The notes below the pieces were generated by a model. The model did not search any database. It was not told the DNA's origin and saw nothing but the letters and a program-made list of their open reading frames with translations. This document shows, piece by piece, positions 46,556-58,246 of a stretch of 64,000 bases of DNA; position 1 is the first letter of the stretch, and each line of letters begins with the position of its first letter. The translations under genes were made by a program, and so were the position numbers. This stretch comes from Heterocephalus glaber (Eukaryota > Chordata > Mammalia > Rodentia > Bathyergidae): positions 21,856,669-21,920,668 of the forward strand of contig NW_004624751.1 of assembly GCF_000247695.1 (NCBI RefSeq), in the 5' to 3' direction.

Positions 46556-46790
46556 GCCATCAATTGACAACCCGCAACATAAACCATAGCCTAGAAGCCA
46601 AATCCATCCCATTGCTTCTTTTCCTAAATGAAGTTTACTGGAACACAGTCATGCCAATTGTTCCCATCTTGTCCATGGCTACTTTCATATCATGATGGCA
46701 GAACTGAGTAGTGAGAGAAACTCTATGGCTTACAAAGACGAAAATATTTACTATCTGATCCTTCATAGAAGAAGTCTGCCAACTCCTAAA
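46556..46790 (-). mobile_element. hAT-Charlie-like DNA transposon (nonautonomous)
   Basis: The plus strand reads 'tttgccatcaattgacaacccgcaac', 'ccatagcctagaagccaaatcc', 'gtttactggaacacagtcatgccaattg', 'atggctactttcatatc', 'aatatttactatctgatccttcatagaagaagtctgccaactcct'. Both ends approximate the inverted repeat CAGGGGT-GGCAAACT of a well-known mammalian hAT-Charlie family. Decayed; encodes no transposase. Confidence 0.65.
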
Positions 46791-47237
46791 CGCAATTTAG
46801 AGTTCTGCCAGAAACTATAAGTGCAAACTCCTGAATATTCAGTTCTTATCCAAATTCTAATTTCTCTCAGATCAGAATATCAGGACAGCTTTGCTGCCTC
46901 CTGAGCTGCTGGTGAGCCTTTCATCTCTTGGGCACTATGTTTCTTAGAATGGAGGTGTTTCCTCCTTAGCTTTGGCTACCTGAATGTCCCGAGACAAGAG
47001 TTCTCTGTAGAAAGGTAGTTTCCACCGGGTTTAAATTTTCCTATTCTTAAATCTTCTTCACTCTGATTTTCTAGTTATTAATTTAAGTTACATATATATA
47101 TATATTTGAGGGAGGAGGGGGAAATGTTAGGTATAAATTAATGCTTAGTAATATTCATTCTGTATTGTCATATATGATTGTGTAAAGCTAGCTGATTTTA
47201 TGTCTTTTTCTACCTCCAAGTTTAAAATTTTGTTGTG
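46791..47237. other. Unassigned sequence; short TA repeat at 47090
   Basis: No gene recognised. A TATATATATATAT run lies at 47091-47105, followed by a G-rich stretch. Confidence 0.4.
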
Positions 47238-47328
47238 AGGGCTGGAAATGTAGTTCAGAGGAAAAGTGCCTACTTAGCATGTACAAAACCCTGGGTTTGA
47301 TCCCTAATACCACCAAAAAAAGAAACAA
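47238..47328 (+). repeat. ID SINE, older type
   Basis: Body 'agggctggaaatgtagttcagaggaaaagtgcctacttagcatgtacaaaaccctgggtttgatccctaataccacc', then an A-rich tail. Diverged A-box. Lacks the CTGCC insertion and GGTACC end. Confidence 0.85.
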
Positions 47329-47650
47329 AAGGGGAAACAACAATTAAATAAGCAACAACAAAACTCTTTGGGTATATTGACTGCAACATAAAAGGCATAG
47401 AACATAATAAACATGCAGGGATTTTGTTCATTTGTTTTTTGTTTTGTTTTGCTTTAGTAGCAAGTTAGTTTTCAAAGATCAGCAAATTTTCAACAATTAA
47501 TTGGCAACTGTAGCATCAATAATAATTTCTGCAAAAGTCAATTTCTTGGTTGAAAAAACATACTCAGTTTTCCTGCTTTTACTAATAAAATATTACTATT
47601 TTACTAATATTACTAATTTACTAATAAAATATTATTAATAAAATAAAATA
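47329..47650. other. Unassigned AT-rich sequence
   Basis: No gene. Local duplications of ACTAATAAAATATTA-type words (47580-47650) make it low complexity. Confidence 0.5.
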
Positions 47651-47654
47651 TTGT

Positions 47655-47805
47655 TACTGTTTATTAAATGCCCAGTGTTTGCCCAATGCTCTATGTATAG
47701 TTGAATCTGTTTCTTGTAGCCCTATATGCTAAGTCTTGATATTCCCATTGCAGAAGATTGTGACAATGCGACTCACAGAGATGACACCTTGCTTGAAGAG
47801 AGTAT
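47655..47805 (-). repeat. MIR SINE
   Basis: The plus strand reads 'ctgtttattaaatgcccagtgtttgcccaatgctctatgtatagttgaatc', 'gatattcccattgcagaagattgtgacaatgcgactcacagag', i.e. a reversed MIR 3' end and core. Confidence 0.7.
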
Positions 47806-48110
47806 ACAGTTTGGGCCAGTGATACCTACTGGAGTTAGGCGGGTAATGTAAGTGAATGAAGCAGGTGGCCATTATGCAATGTGGAGGCCCAGGGACCTAT
47901 GTGTGCATGCTTTGTCTGGCAGGGCAGCTGCTACTCAGCCATGGCCAATGGCTTCCAGGCTCAAATGTTAGCTCACTAGTGCTTGAATTCCCAATGTTTT
48001 GGACTCTGAAATCCAGACTTGCAGTGAAATGTTGTAAGATTGTTAACACCATTCAGGAATAATGAAACATACTAAGGGTTAGGTTTGGCAGCTGGGCCAG
48101 TCTGCAAACT
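47806..48110. other. Unassigned sequence
   Basis: No gene or repeat recognised. The 68-codon plus frame 47856-48062 has no domain. Confidence 0.4.
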
Positions 48111-48114
48111 CTGG

Positions 48115-48320
48115 GTTTAGAATACAGGTTCTGGGGCTGACTAGTTGGATCTGATTCCCAACTCTATCACATTCAGTGTTACTTTGAGCAATTTAACCTC
48201 CTTAAGCTTCAGTGTCACTAACTAAACAATGAGACTAACAGTGGAAGTGACTTACTGAATTTTCATAAGTGATTTACCCATGCCTGGCATGTGGAGCATA
48301 TCATAGAATGGCTACCTACA
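48115..48320 (+). repeat. MIR SINE, near full length
   Basis: The element shows 'agaatacaggttctggggctgactagttggatctgattcccaactctatcac', 'ctttgagcaatttaacctccttaagcttcagtgtcactaactaaacaatgagactaac' and 'catgcctggcatgtggagcatatc': all MIR domains in order. Confidence 0.82.
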
Positions 48321-49160
48321 CAGTAGGGATATGGTTTAAGGATGCACAGCTAGGGATTTCATATCTGATATTTGTAGTAAGTCTACAACCACAAAGCCAC
48401 ATTCTTTTCTTCCAGTGCAATCTTTTTTCTCATAATTCAGTATTTTGTTTTGTTCCTAGCTATAGTTTGGCAATTGTTTATCAAAAGAGGAGCAGACCAA
48501 CAATTTTATGATCCATATAAAGCTATTCTACTGAAAAATATAATTGATTGAATGAATTATTGCTTTCAATTTGCTCAAAAAAGTTCTTTGAAAATTTTTT
48601 CATTGTTTCCTCTGAATCAAGTTAAGTTCCTTTTTATAAATATATATGTAGCTCACATTGCTTTCAGAGAGACTTAAAAATCCAGGGATAGACTCTAACT
48701 TAAAGAGTTCTAATTTTGTTTATTTATAGCAGCAATAATAAAAATGACATATGTGCCTAGAGTGTATCAGCCTTAAGTAATCCTGCTCTATTGGTCAGGT
48801 ACAGTACTTTGACTAAGGTTCAGTGTGAAGAGTTTCTGCATTTCACTAGTAGATCCAAAGATACTTTCTTATAAATGAGCAAGCATAGTTGTAGGCATCT
48901 AAGGTAGCAAGCTATGTCAACTAGGGCAAAGGGTTTCACTGGAGTCAAAAGAAGGGTCAAATATGCAGTACAGCTGATAAATAGTTTGATATTTGTATCC
49001 TTTCATCTGATATTTTTCTAAGGCAAATGATTATTATAGTAAACTAATATGTTCTCTAATAAGATCTTTTAAAAATAAAATATACTACCTACAGGGTTAT
49101 TCTATCCTAAAAGAGTGGGGTAAAACATTAATTTCTTCAAGTACAAAGGCAATGTAGAAC
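48321..49160. other. Unassigned AT-rich sequence
   Basis: No gene or repeat recognised. Confidence 0.4.
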
Positions 49161-49164
49161 CACA

Positions 49165-49330
49165 GACAGAGACCTGGGTTTGTAAATGGGAGACTTGGGT
49201 TCTCTTTTCAGTTCTGCACATAAATACCTGTATGATTTTATGGTCATTTGCTCCCTGTCTCTTGATTATAGGTAATGAGTCTGCTCTACCAATAGTGAAG
49301 ACATCTGTGAAAACTTTCTGTTTTTAGATA
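49165..49330 (+). repeat. Possible MIR SINE
   Basis: The element shows 'agagacctgggtttgtaaatggg', 'gagacttgggttctcttttcagttctgcacataa', 'tgattttatggtcatttgctccctgtctcttgattata'. Similar to the first two-thirds of a MIR, but diverged. Confidence 0.45.
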
Positions 49331-49563
49331 AAAAGAGCAGTATTATTGCCAGTACTATCAGTTTCATTCATTTTTATTTTCCTGAGAAATAAGAGGCATT
49401 CTGCTGACAGTAAGACAGGTAAAAATGAAAGGCTTGAGGATACAGCCTGAAGTGTGGAATTTTATTGTGAGAAATTAGAGTGGAAATGATTGAATATGAG
49501 TAAGATCAATATAAGCAGATTGACTCCCTTGTTGTGTGTGGCTTAGACAGCTTAATTAGCAGT
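49331..49563. other. Unassigned sequence
   Basis: No gene or repeat recognised. Confidence 0.4.
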
Positions 49564-49565
49564 AT

Positions 49566-49712
49566 TTCCTTTCCTTTTCTTTTCTTTCCTTTCCTTTCTC
49601 CTTCCTTCCCTCATTCCCTTCCTCCTTACTTCCTTCTATCCTTCCTGTCTTCCTCTTCCCCTCTCTCTTTCCCTTCCTCTCTCTTTTCTTTTTTCTTTCC
49701 TTTTTTCCTTCA
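49566..49712. repeat. (TTCC)n/CT-rich polypyrimidine tract
   Basis: About 145 bp of nearly pure pyrimidine with TTTCC, CTTCC and CCTT units. A 60-codon plus frame of Phe/Leu/Ser/Pro (49534-49716) is its direct product. Long polypyrimidine mirror-like tracts can form triplex (H-) DNA. Confidence 0.9.
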
Positions 49713-49979
49713 CTAATATTTAGCAGTCTGGGTACAGAAGCAGAAGCACAAATGTATTCACACTGGACTGGTTATTACCTAGGGGGATTCAGGAAAATGA
49801 CAAGGAATCAAACATATTAAGGGGTGAATTGAGAGAATTTTTTTTACTTGATACACATGTTTTGAAAATAATGAGAAAGGAAGTGAGAAGTGAGGTCTAA
49901 AGGACACTGGTTGTTGTAGTGAAAGAAGTGTGTATTAGTCTTTAATGTCTGATGATGTCTTCATTGCTCTGGTTATGAT

Positions 49980-50400
49980 AATATAGCTGGGTATAAAACT
50001 GCATCTTGATTTATTTTTCCTGAAAATTTTGAGAAATGCCATTACATACTGCCATATATTGTTACTAGAGGAAAATCTACTGTTTACTTTTTTATTCTTT
50101 CTCTGATATTTTTTTCCATTTGGCAGTATTTAAGGTCATATGATTGCCTATGATATTCTGGGGTTTATCATGTACTTTTAACATGGAATATTTTTATTTA
50201 TCATAAATTCAGGTATTTCTTCAATTTTGGAAAAATTCTTAACATATTCCTTTAAACATTATATTTCTATGATTTTCTTTCTTCTGGAATGGATATTATA
50301 TATATCAAAGTCTCTTTTTATCTTCCATAACTTTTTGAATTTTGATTTTTGTTTATAATAAATTAAATATAATTTCTAAAACATTATCTTTCAGTGAATT
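49980..50400 (-). repeat. Probable old LINE (L1M-like) fragment
   Basis: 'agctgggtataaaactgcatcttg', 'aattttgagaaatgccattacatactgcc' and 'ggaaaaattcttaacatattcctttaaacattatatttc' follow the order of an old reversed L1-type internal text. Identity is tentative. Confidence 0.5.
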
Positions 50401-50539
50401 AGTTCATATGAAAATCTTAAGTTTTTTATTAAAAAACTAAAGTATTTAATGGGTTATTTCTAAATAAATTTATTTTTAATTTTGCTTGATTTTATATTTC
50501 CTTTTTATTTCTAAAACAAAATTTATAATGCCCCAAATG

Positions 50540-52640
50540 TATATCTAATTTTCTCATGGGAAAAATCTCTGTAACTCCCGTGCAGGCCAGCATTGTAGAA
50601 TCTCCTTTTGGGTCTCTTCCTAACTACTACTCTGTCTTCTTCACAAAGAAAACCAGTATCCTACATTCTGGCACCATCATGTAGATTTACCTGCTTTTGA
50701 AATTCATATAATTGAAATCATAGAGAGCAAATTCTTTGTGTCTGATTTTTTTACTCAACACCATGCTTATGAGATTCTTCTATCTTGTTTTTGAGAGATA
50801 TGTTCATTAAATTTTATTGCTAATTAATATTATTATTTAATTATATTGATATACCATTATTTAATTATCCATTCTAATGTTTTAAGCATTTTTTCCAAGT
50901 TAGGGTTTATTTTTAATGTTTCTCTAATCATTCTTTTACATGTCTCTTGGAACACATGGTATATATTTCTGTTAGGTAAAGTGTAGAAATGTTAATTATA
51001 TACATATCTTCAGCTATAGCAGATAATACAAGACTGTTCACTGAAGTTAGTTTACTAATTTACATTTTTCCTGACAGTATATGAAATTTTTACTGCTTCA
51101 CAGGCTTGCCAACACTTGATAATATTAGATGTTTTTAGCTTTAAACAAGGTGAAATCTGGTAGCTGTGCTGTTGGTACTTCAGTGTGAATTTGGCACCTT
51201 TACATACATTTATTGAGTCATTGGATATCTTTTTTTATAATCCCTATGAAGCACTCTTTTTTCATCATTTATCTTATGTTTTAAAAATTGACTTTGTCTA
51301 TTTTCAGTGTAAGTTCTTTATTATTTATATCACTGAAAAGTTCTTCCATGTCATACCTTGCCCTTTGCTCTTTATGGTACCTTATCCATCAACAGAAGTT
51401 CTTAATTTAATATGGCACTATTTGACATGGTTTTCTTTAATAGCTTAAGAGATCTTTTCTTTCTCTCAGATCATAAAGATACTATTCTATATTATATTCT
51501 ATTATTATTATTATTATTAAATTCCAGATAAATATCTACAAACCACTTGAAGTAGATTTTGTCTATACTATAATGTAATGTAGAGGTCATTTTTCTCTCT
51601 CTGGATATTCAGTTAACTCCCCACGACTTATTGAAAGACGATTCTTTTTCCACTGTTTGGTGGCATGTTTATTATAAATCAATGTTTCTAAATACAAAAA
51701 CCTATTCCTATGTTCTCTATTTATTGCACTGGTTCATTTGTCTGCTGTGAACCATCACCACACTATCTTGTTATAGCATTATATTAATCACTATTATATG
51801 GTAGAGCAAATTGTCTCACTTTTTTCTTCAAGGTTCTTTTGATTATTCTTAGCCTTTTGCATATTCAAATAAAAATACAATACTACTTTTAGAATTTGCT
51901 TTTCAAGTTACCATACACACACAACTGTTGGGAGATTGAAATTACACTGTATCTACAGATAATTTTGAGAAGTAAAATCTTTATAATATTGACTCTAATC
52001 CATGAGCATGGATTTTCCTTCAAGCATTTAAATATTTTTATTTTTTTAATATGCTTTTGCAATTTTCTTGTTAAAATTTATTTCTAAATATTTGATATAT
52101 TTTGGTGTTATATTAAGCACTATTTTTAAAAAGTCATTACTTTTTGCTCTAGTATATACAAATTTTCCTGACTGTTGTTCATTAGCCTTTACCCAGGAAC
52201 TTTGCTAAGCTCAATTCTTTCTCAAAATTTTTATTATGAAATCCTTCAAACATGAAAAAAGTAGAATTTTGTTTCAAAACTTCATGTGATCTTTACCTAG
52301 CTTCAAAAATATTTTGTTTGCTAAATTCATATTTAATTCTAATAATTTTTTATATTATTTTGAACTTTCTGTATACACATACTATCTATAAACAATGATT
52401 GTTTTGTTTATTTTCTGTTTATTTACATACTTGTGTATTTTCTATGTTGCTTAGTATCTTCAGAATAGTGCTGAAAAGAAATGATAAGAGCCTTCTTGCA
52501 ATGTTTGTGAGCCTAGCCATGATTTTTAATTTTCATTGATTGACTCTTATGAAAGTGTCATTTTTCATGTTTGTGAGTATCATAGAAATCAATGTTGAAG
52601 TTAAGTCAAAGCATGTTTGTACTCAAATATTTATATACCT
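50540..52640 (-). repeat. Old L1 (L1M-type), 3' UTR to ORF2, with nested fragment
   Basis: The plus strand shows the 3' region ('aattgaaatcatagagagcaaattctttgtgtctg', 'cacaggcttgccaacacttg'), then reversed ORF2 text ('gttgggagattgaaattacactgtatctacagataattttgag', 'ctctaatccatgagcatggattttcc', 'atttctaaatatttgatatattttggtg', 'gaatagtgctgaaaagaaatgataagagccttcttgc'). Between about 52215 and 52330 a separate reversed L1 3' UTR phrase ('tttattatgaaatccttcaaacatgaaaaaagtagaa') seems nested. Fully decayed. Confidence 0.75.
51503..51520. repeat. (ATT)n microsatellite
   Basis: About six ATT units within the old L1. Confidence 0.8.
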
Positions 52641-53990
52641 TGACCAACCCTGGTCATAAGTTCGGTAAATTCCAAACAACTTTAAAGAAAAACACTAAAA
52701 GTGTGTGTCAGTAGTTGGTTATAGTGTTTTAAGTAGTATTTAATCATTTAAAGTTATTTATCAGTTACTGTTGTAACTTAAAAGCTTTAACCACAAGATA
52801 AGGCATAACTACTTACAAATTGGTATATTTGTTTAATTTTCATTTGTGAAAATGTCTTTGATATTTATTCAGGGAACAATTTTCAACTCTGACAGTAATC
52901 TGCTTTTCAATAAACTTTAAATTTTCTAACTTCATACAGGCAGTAGGAAATATGAGAGAATTTCTAACTGTGGGAATTAAATGCTTAAAAAGTTTAGCAT
53001 TTTTATTAGATTTTATTTTATTTTACATTCTTGAAAGTTCATAGCCATCAGCAATTCCAATGTAATTTCAGGTGCTGTTGGGAATTTGGCTTCTCAGTGG
53101 AGCTGTCAGTTTAGCAAACCTTGTAAATGGCAAAAGTACGTTAAATAGCACATGTGAAAGGATTGCTCTAAAATTAGTTTTGATGGCTTCATTTTCAACA
53201 CCTGAGCTGGCCCATTCAACATGGCTATTATTGTTCCTAATGTAGGGACATTTTCCTTTTTGGGATAAATTTATGGCTGTCAGAAGATGTCAACTTAAAA
53301 TACATGGCATCATGGCCTTCACAATCTCTACAGTATTTTTACTTTTCATCTATTATGTTCTTATGAAATCTTATACTATTGACCCTAGGAATTTTGACAG
53401 TTTCATATCAGTTACTCCCAATGGGTTGCTGTGCCCTGGTCCACTCTAGGGCCATTTCCTCTCCTTTGTCTTGATATTATCAGGTAATATATTTACCTAT
53501 GTTATTGCTATATATTGCTATCAATAATATATATATGCATTAAAATTAGGGAGTATGTATACATATAAATACATGTATATGTGTATATATATGATTAAAT
53601 ATATTTTATCTATGTCATTGCTTTGTATCTGTGGAATTAATGCATCAATGTGTGTGAAAATTATGTCATCCTGACAAAAATTCAGACTGGTGTCACTACA
53701 GCAGCAAAGTGCAGGACAAATTGGAGATCAACAAGAAGGGAGACAAAGCAATTGTATGAACCTTGGGGCTTGGGCTGGCATCATGGAACTGGAGAAGGGA
53801 AAACAATCTTCTAAATAAGCAAGCTGGGCTACAGACCTCTGACTCTGCTTCCAGACTCAGAATTCTGAAGATTAAAGAGGAGATGTATTACCGAAAGTTA
53901 CATGAGAATCAGGAGGGGTAAGTACAAATTAAACTAAAGATGTGGCTGGAAGCTACTGTGCAGAATTATGGTCATTTTCCCCAATGAAGT
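52641..53990. other. Unassigned AT-rich sequence; AT/TA-rich run near 53525
   Basis: No gene recognised. 53525-53595 has TATATA, ATATATG and ACATGTATATG runs. 53680-53880 is a little GC-richer with no identity. Confidence 0.4.
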
Positions 53991-53994
53991 ACTT

Positions 53995-54153
53995 TTATCA
54001 CAGCACTCTAGCAGGCTGAGGCAAGAGGATTGCTATGAGTTTGAGGCCAGCCTGGGCTACACAGTAAGTTCAAGGCCAGCTTGGACTATGTAGTAAGACC
54101 CTGTCTCAAAAAACCAAACCAAAACAAAAAACAAAATGAAACAACAACAACAA
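53995..54153 (+). repeat. B1 SINE with internal tandem duplication
   Basis: B1: 'atcacagcactctagcaggctgaggcaagaggattgctatgagtttgaggccagcctgggctac', then 'acagtaagttcaaggccagcttggactatgtagtaagaccctgtctc' and a long CAAAA-rich tail. The repeat of the CCAGC-TGG-CTA segment is the known B1 quasi-dimer (about 29-bp) duplication. There is no ID half, in contrast to the three B1-dID copies in the window. Confidence 0.9.
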
Positions 54154-56695
54154 AAAAGGAATATACAGAAATGAGTTAGAAAATGACAATAAATCCTTAG
54201 GAAAAATAGGAAGAGATGAGGATAGTGAGAATGAGAAAGAAAATGTATTGAATTAGGGAGTCAAAAGAAATAAAATATATGCTTCTATAATTCTTTATTC
54301 TTCTCAAAGTTGAAAGGAGTTATGGAATCTCTTCAAAATAACACATAGACTTTTATTTCATAGTGTATGATTTCTTATAATACGTGATATAGCAACTAGC
54401 TGGGTGTTTTATATCTCATTATAATTTAAGCCAGAGCTGAGAGACCAAGGAGGTATGTGATCTTATAGTAACTGTGTACTAACAGGTTTTCATTCATTTA
54501 TTCACTAAGTTGGCTATTCAGAAAATTTCTATTAGTGGCTTATTAAATACCAAGAAATAGCCCAGGCTCTGGAATTATGTCAGTGTGGAAAATTGTGAAA
54601 TTTAATTTGTTGTAAGAAGAGTAGTAAAATGAGAAAAAGAAAAAGCATGTGTGCTTTGTATGCCTTCCACGAGATGGTAGAGAATAAGAAGCAGGACCAA
54701 GTTATTTGATCACTAGTTTTTTGGCTGTTCCTGCAACTAAATCAGTTATGAAATGTAATATGTACAAAATATGCACATATTCATTTACATGTGACTACTA
54801 GGAGTCAGAAGACACAAAATAAAATAAGATTCCAGTCCTCAGTAACACAATTTTGACCATCACAATGGTACAATTTCAGCTTTGATAGAGCTAAATGCAG
54901 GAACTCTGGAGTAGGCAGTAAGTGCAGTCCCCTCGTCAGGAAGGGAGAGAAATGACTTCATGAGCTGAAGCACCTCTGAGCTGGTTCCAGAGGGAGTAGG
55001 AATTGGCCAGTGTTGCTGGTGGAGGGAAAAATGTTCAGGCTGGAGAAGAGCATGTGCAAACTCCTCCCGTGACACTGCCCTAGGGCCTCCTTCTTGTTAC
55101 TACCTCCTCTTCCTATGTACACAGTTTGGAACTCTATTCTTTTCCTTCTTTCTGGGCACAACAGTTTCCCCTGTTTGACAGGAAGTAGAACAGTAATGAA
55201 CTTTGGGTGAAGAGTGTGCAGTTATGGGAAAGAACCGAGAAAGAGTCTTCTGGAGAGCTGGAATGTTTGGATCTTGATGTAGGTGTTGGTTATATAGCTT
55301 TAGACATGAGTAAAACTCTGTATGTTCACCATTGCACTTCCTGCACTTTACTATGTGCATGTCAGACCTCCATGAAATAAGGAAAAAGATAAAAAAAGGA
55401 AAAGAAAGAATACTTCCAGCACAAACTGACCTCACTCAAGTCAGCTATATGTGATTTACTTTTACATGGTACAATTTAGACTGTGGTGCCAGAAGTATGA
55501 TGTTTTTATTTTGCTTTGTTTTAATTCTCTGTTCATTTTCCTCTATGAGAATCTTTTCAGAAAGTAGATTATAAATGCCATTCATGACCTTGATTTTGTC
55601 TGGGCTCATACTATGTCTCTAAGGAAATCTCTACTCTCTTAAACTAGGAATACATGAATCCACACACAGGATCCAATTAGTTTTACTTTTGTTTTCTCTT
55701 CCATAAAACTCTTGGAGCATGTGCTTTTGTTTCTCTCTTTACCTTGTGAAAGGAAATAATTTTGCTATTTCTCGTCATAGCATCCAAGAGGCTGCTTTGT
55801 ATACAGTGTCCAAGTCCTCAATAAATATTGCCAAGAGGGCATGAGTGTGGAAAAATCTAGAAAATATTTGTTTCTATCTTGATTTGTGAGAATCTAAAAA
55901 GAGGGGAGAAAGACCTAAAGAGTACACTTAATAGATCTTATTTCTTCCCTGTCCCTCAAACAGACTAAAAGAGGAGAAGAAATAAAACAATCTTGAAGGT
56001 TGATTGAGGGATAAAACACTCACAGAACAAATTTGACTTATTCAAGTTTTATGAATCTCCAAATAGCAGGTTTAAGTAGATTTGCTGGAGCTTAGATATA
56101 TGTGTCTGTCAAGCAAAAGAACTTCTAAAAAAATAGTTCCTTGCATTTTCTCAGGTCAAAAATTGAGTTTCCAGCTTAGCTTTTGTTCTTAGAAAATATC
56201 AAATGAAAAAAATGCCATTCATGTTGTGATCATAAGACAAACTCGATGAGAGATCGAATCTCAAGAAAAGGAACTCACAGGTCAGCGGAACCACCATGAA
56301 ATATAAAGAAATAAGCCTGGATTCTTTCCAAGCTGCTCATACTTGGTAATATTTGAGGCCAGCCATGGTAACACTCAGCAGGCACTTTGAAACCCCTCTG
56401 GGGTGCTCCTCCCTCTGGGGAATCCTGTGCTTATTTCTCTCTTCCTTTCACTGGTGATGGCACACTACCTTTGTGGTTCAAGACTCCTCATTATGTGTTC
56501 CTACCTTGGGATGTATCCTGTGTCCTTAAGCTTTGCATGGTCACAACTTTCTATCTTTAGTTTCTCTTTTTGGAATCCTAACTTTGTCATCCAAAGGTTA
56601 TTTGTTGGTCCCATAACCAAACTAATAAAAAGTGTCTATTAATGTAGTTTTGCTAATGGAAGATGTTATCAGACTATGCTTCCCCTAGTTTCTTT
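54154..56695. other. Unassigned block (2.5 kb)
   Basis: No recognised gene or repeat. Frames at 54860-55075, 54958-55161, 55100-55435 (minus, 111 codons) and 56403-56642 (plus) have no recognisable domain; the minus frames overlap each other in different phases. Confidence 0.4.
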
Positions 56696-56699
56696 CATT

Positions 56700-57780
56700 A
56701 ATCTAAAGTTCATAAAAATGCCTTGCTAAAGGACCCTGAGAAAACACAGACGATCACACATAAAAGAATAAGAAGTGTTTATAATCTTTCCACCCAAGAA
56801 GCACTATTAACCTACACTCACACTCTTGTACATATATATTTCACTTAAAAATATTTAAAGTTCTTCATGCCTGTAAATGTATTTCTATAACATCTTTTTT
56901 TGTGTCTGGAAAGTATACCATTTTATTTTTCCTTTTCTTTTTTGTTTTGGTACCGGGGATTGAACTCAGGACCTTGCACTTACAAGGCAGGCACTGGCCC
57001 ACTGAGCTAAAGCCCCGGCCCAAGTATACCATTTTCAAAGAGCAAACTATCACTTATTTACATAGTTTCTTATTACTGGATATGTGGTTTGTTTCTCATT
57101 TTTTTCTCGGTCAATTAATGGGTAATCCTTAAATTACATGTCCATTTCTTATCAGTACTTTTCTTAGAAAACATTCTAGACCTATAATCTCTAGGTCAAA
57201 GATATGCATTAAAAATCCGAATCACTTTTTGAGCAAGCTTACTTTTATTTGAAAAAAAGAATGTATGCCCATTGTAAAAATCTCACATAATATATAACAG
57301 AAAATAAACTTCTTTTCCACTGGAGATACTGAGTTCTCCCTGTAGGCAAACACTATTGCATGCCTCTTTCATTGCTCTCTGGCAATATTCCATATACATA
57401 TATTATAACCTTTCTTTTTTCCATAAATGGAAGGAAATATTCTGAACTTTCACTTTACAAAGTTAAAGTTATGTATTTTGGAGCTTCCTCCACTGTAGAG
57501 CACCTAGCTCTAGTGCGTATTTTTTCATGGCCGCATAGTAATCGTGGTATGAATGTGTGAGATTTTTATATGAGAAGTGGGCTATTAATGAGTTTGTCTG
57601 ATTTATCTCTTTTGCTGAGACAAAAACAGCATTAGCAAACACATACAACTTTTTGAACTGTGTGAGTGTTGATGAATTCTTAGAATTTTAAGGTTTTTAT
57701 ATATATATTGCCAAACTATTCTTTATTAAGGGACTAATATTGACATGGGGAAAAACATACTCCTCCACGTTCTTCTTAAT
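56700..57780 (-). repeat. Probable old L1 (L1M-type) 3' UTR, interrupted by an ID
   Basis: Phrases 'cttacttttatttgaaaaa', 'gtccatttcttatcagtacttttcttagaaaacattctagac', 'gtcaaagatatgcatt', 'tttttcatggccgcatagtaatcgtggtatgaatg', 'atatattgccaaactattc' resemble reversed L1M 3' UTR text. Decayed. Confidence 0.55.
56925..57021 (-). repeat. ID SINE, GGTACC class, with perfect target duplication
   Basis: T-rich tract, 'ggtaccggggattgaactcaggaccttgcacttacaaggcaggcactggcccactgagctaaagccccggccc'. Flanked by AAGTATACCATTTT at 56911-56924 and 57022-57035, both perfect. The overlapping frames 56865-57053 and 56902-57132 are SINE-derived. Confidence 0.96.
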
Positions 57781-57829
57781 TTTTTTTGAAACAAGAAGGT
57801 TTTTACAGATGATATTTAGAGCCTAAAGA

Positions 57830-58135
57830 TTGACTGTAAAGTTGGACCCCTTCAGTCCCCCGGGAGAAACCTGCCAAAGGCAGCGTCCCTTTGAAGTCCT
57901 TCTGTCCCTCTGCTGGAGACGCCAACTCCTACGCCTTGCGCATAGTGCTAAATGCTGGAGTGCGCTGGTGCTCCAGAGAGGTTTTAACCTTAGCCAGCTC
58001 CTTCCCGGTGGAAGCATGCTGTGATGCAGGCCAACCAAATGTGTTGGTGGTTTGCTTTTCCTGCTATGGCCCTATGCTTTTTACAGCGTCTTGCTGATCA
58101 AGTATCTCTCACTCTCAGGTGTTTCGTTCCTAATC
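57830..58135. other. CpG-bearing GC island of unknown origin
   Basis: About 300 bp of clearly higher GC with about nine CpG dinucleotides (for example in GGGAGAAACC-flanked CCCCGG, GCGTCC, GACGCC, TACGCC, GCGCAT, GCGCTGG, CCGGTGG, GCGTC), against a background nearly free of CpG. Opposing frames (57823-58038 minus; 57830-58024 and 57891-58097 plus) exist but show no known domain. Could be an LTR fragment, a decayed exon, or a recently inserted foreign segment. Confidence 0.4.
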
Positions 58136-58142
58136 CCTTTTA

Positions 58143-58246
58143 ACTAGAATGTAAACTGTATCAGAGTAGTGGATTATTTTATTCACACTTACATCCCTGG
58201 ATGTAGTCCATAGTACTGGATCAATAGCTTTTGTTGAAAGAATAAT
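58143..58246 (+). repeat. L2 LINE 3' terminus
   Basis: 'aactagaatgtaaactgtatcagag', 'ttattcacacttacatccctggatgtagtccatagtactggatcaatagcttttgttgaaagaat' match the L2 3' end (actgtaagctcc-tgagggcagg; ccagcacctagcacagtgcctgg-acatag; ttgttgaatgaat). Confidence 0.65.

Noticed and set aside
49534..49716. 60-codon Phe/Ser/Leu/Pro frame, membrane-protein-like
   Set aside because: Translation of a simple polypyrimidine tract.
56902..57132. Frame beginning MSGKYTILFF, hydrophobic like a signal peptide
   Set aside because: Translation of a reversed ID SINE and its T-tract; a similar LxLGIELRT peptide appears at 26830 for the same reason.
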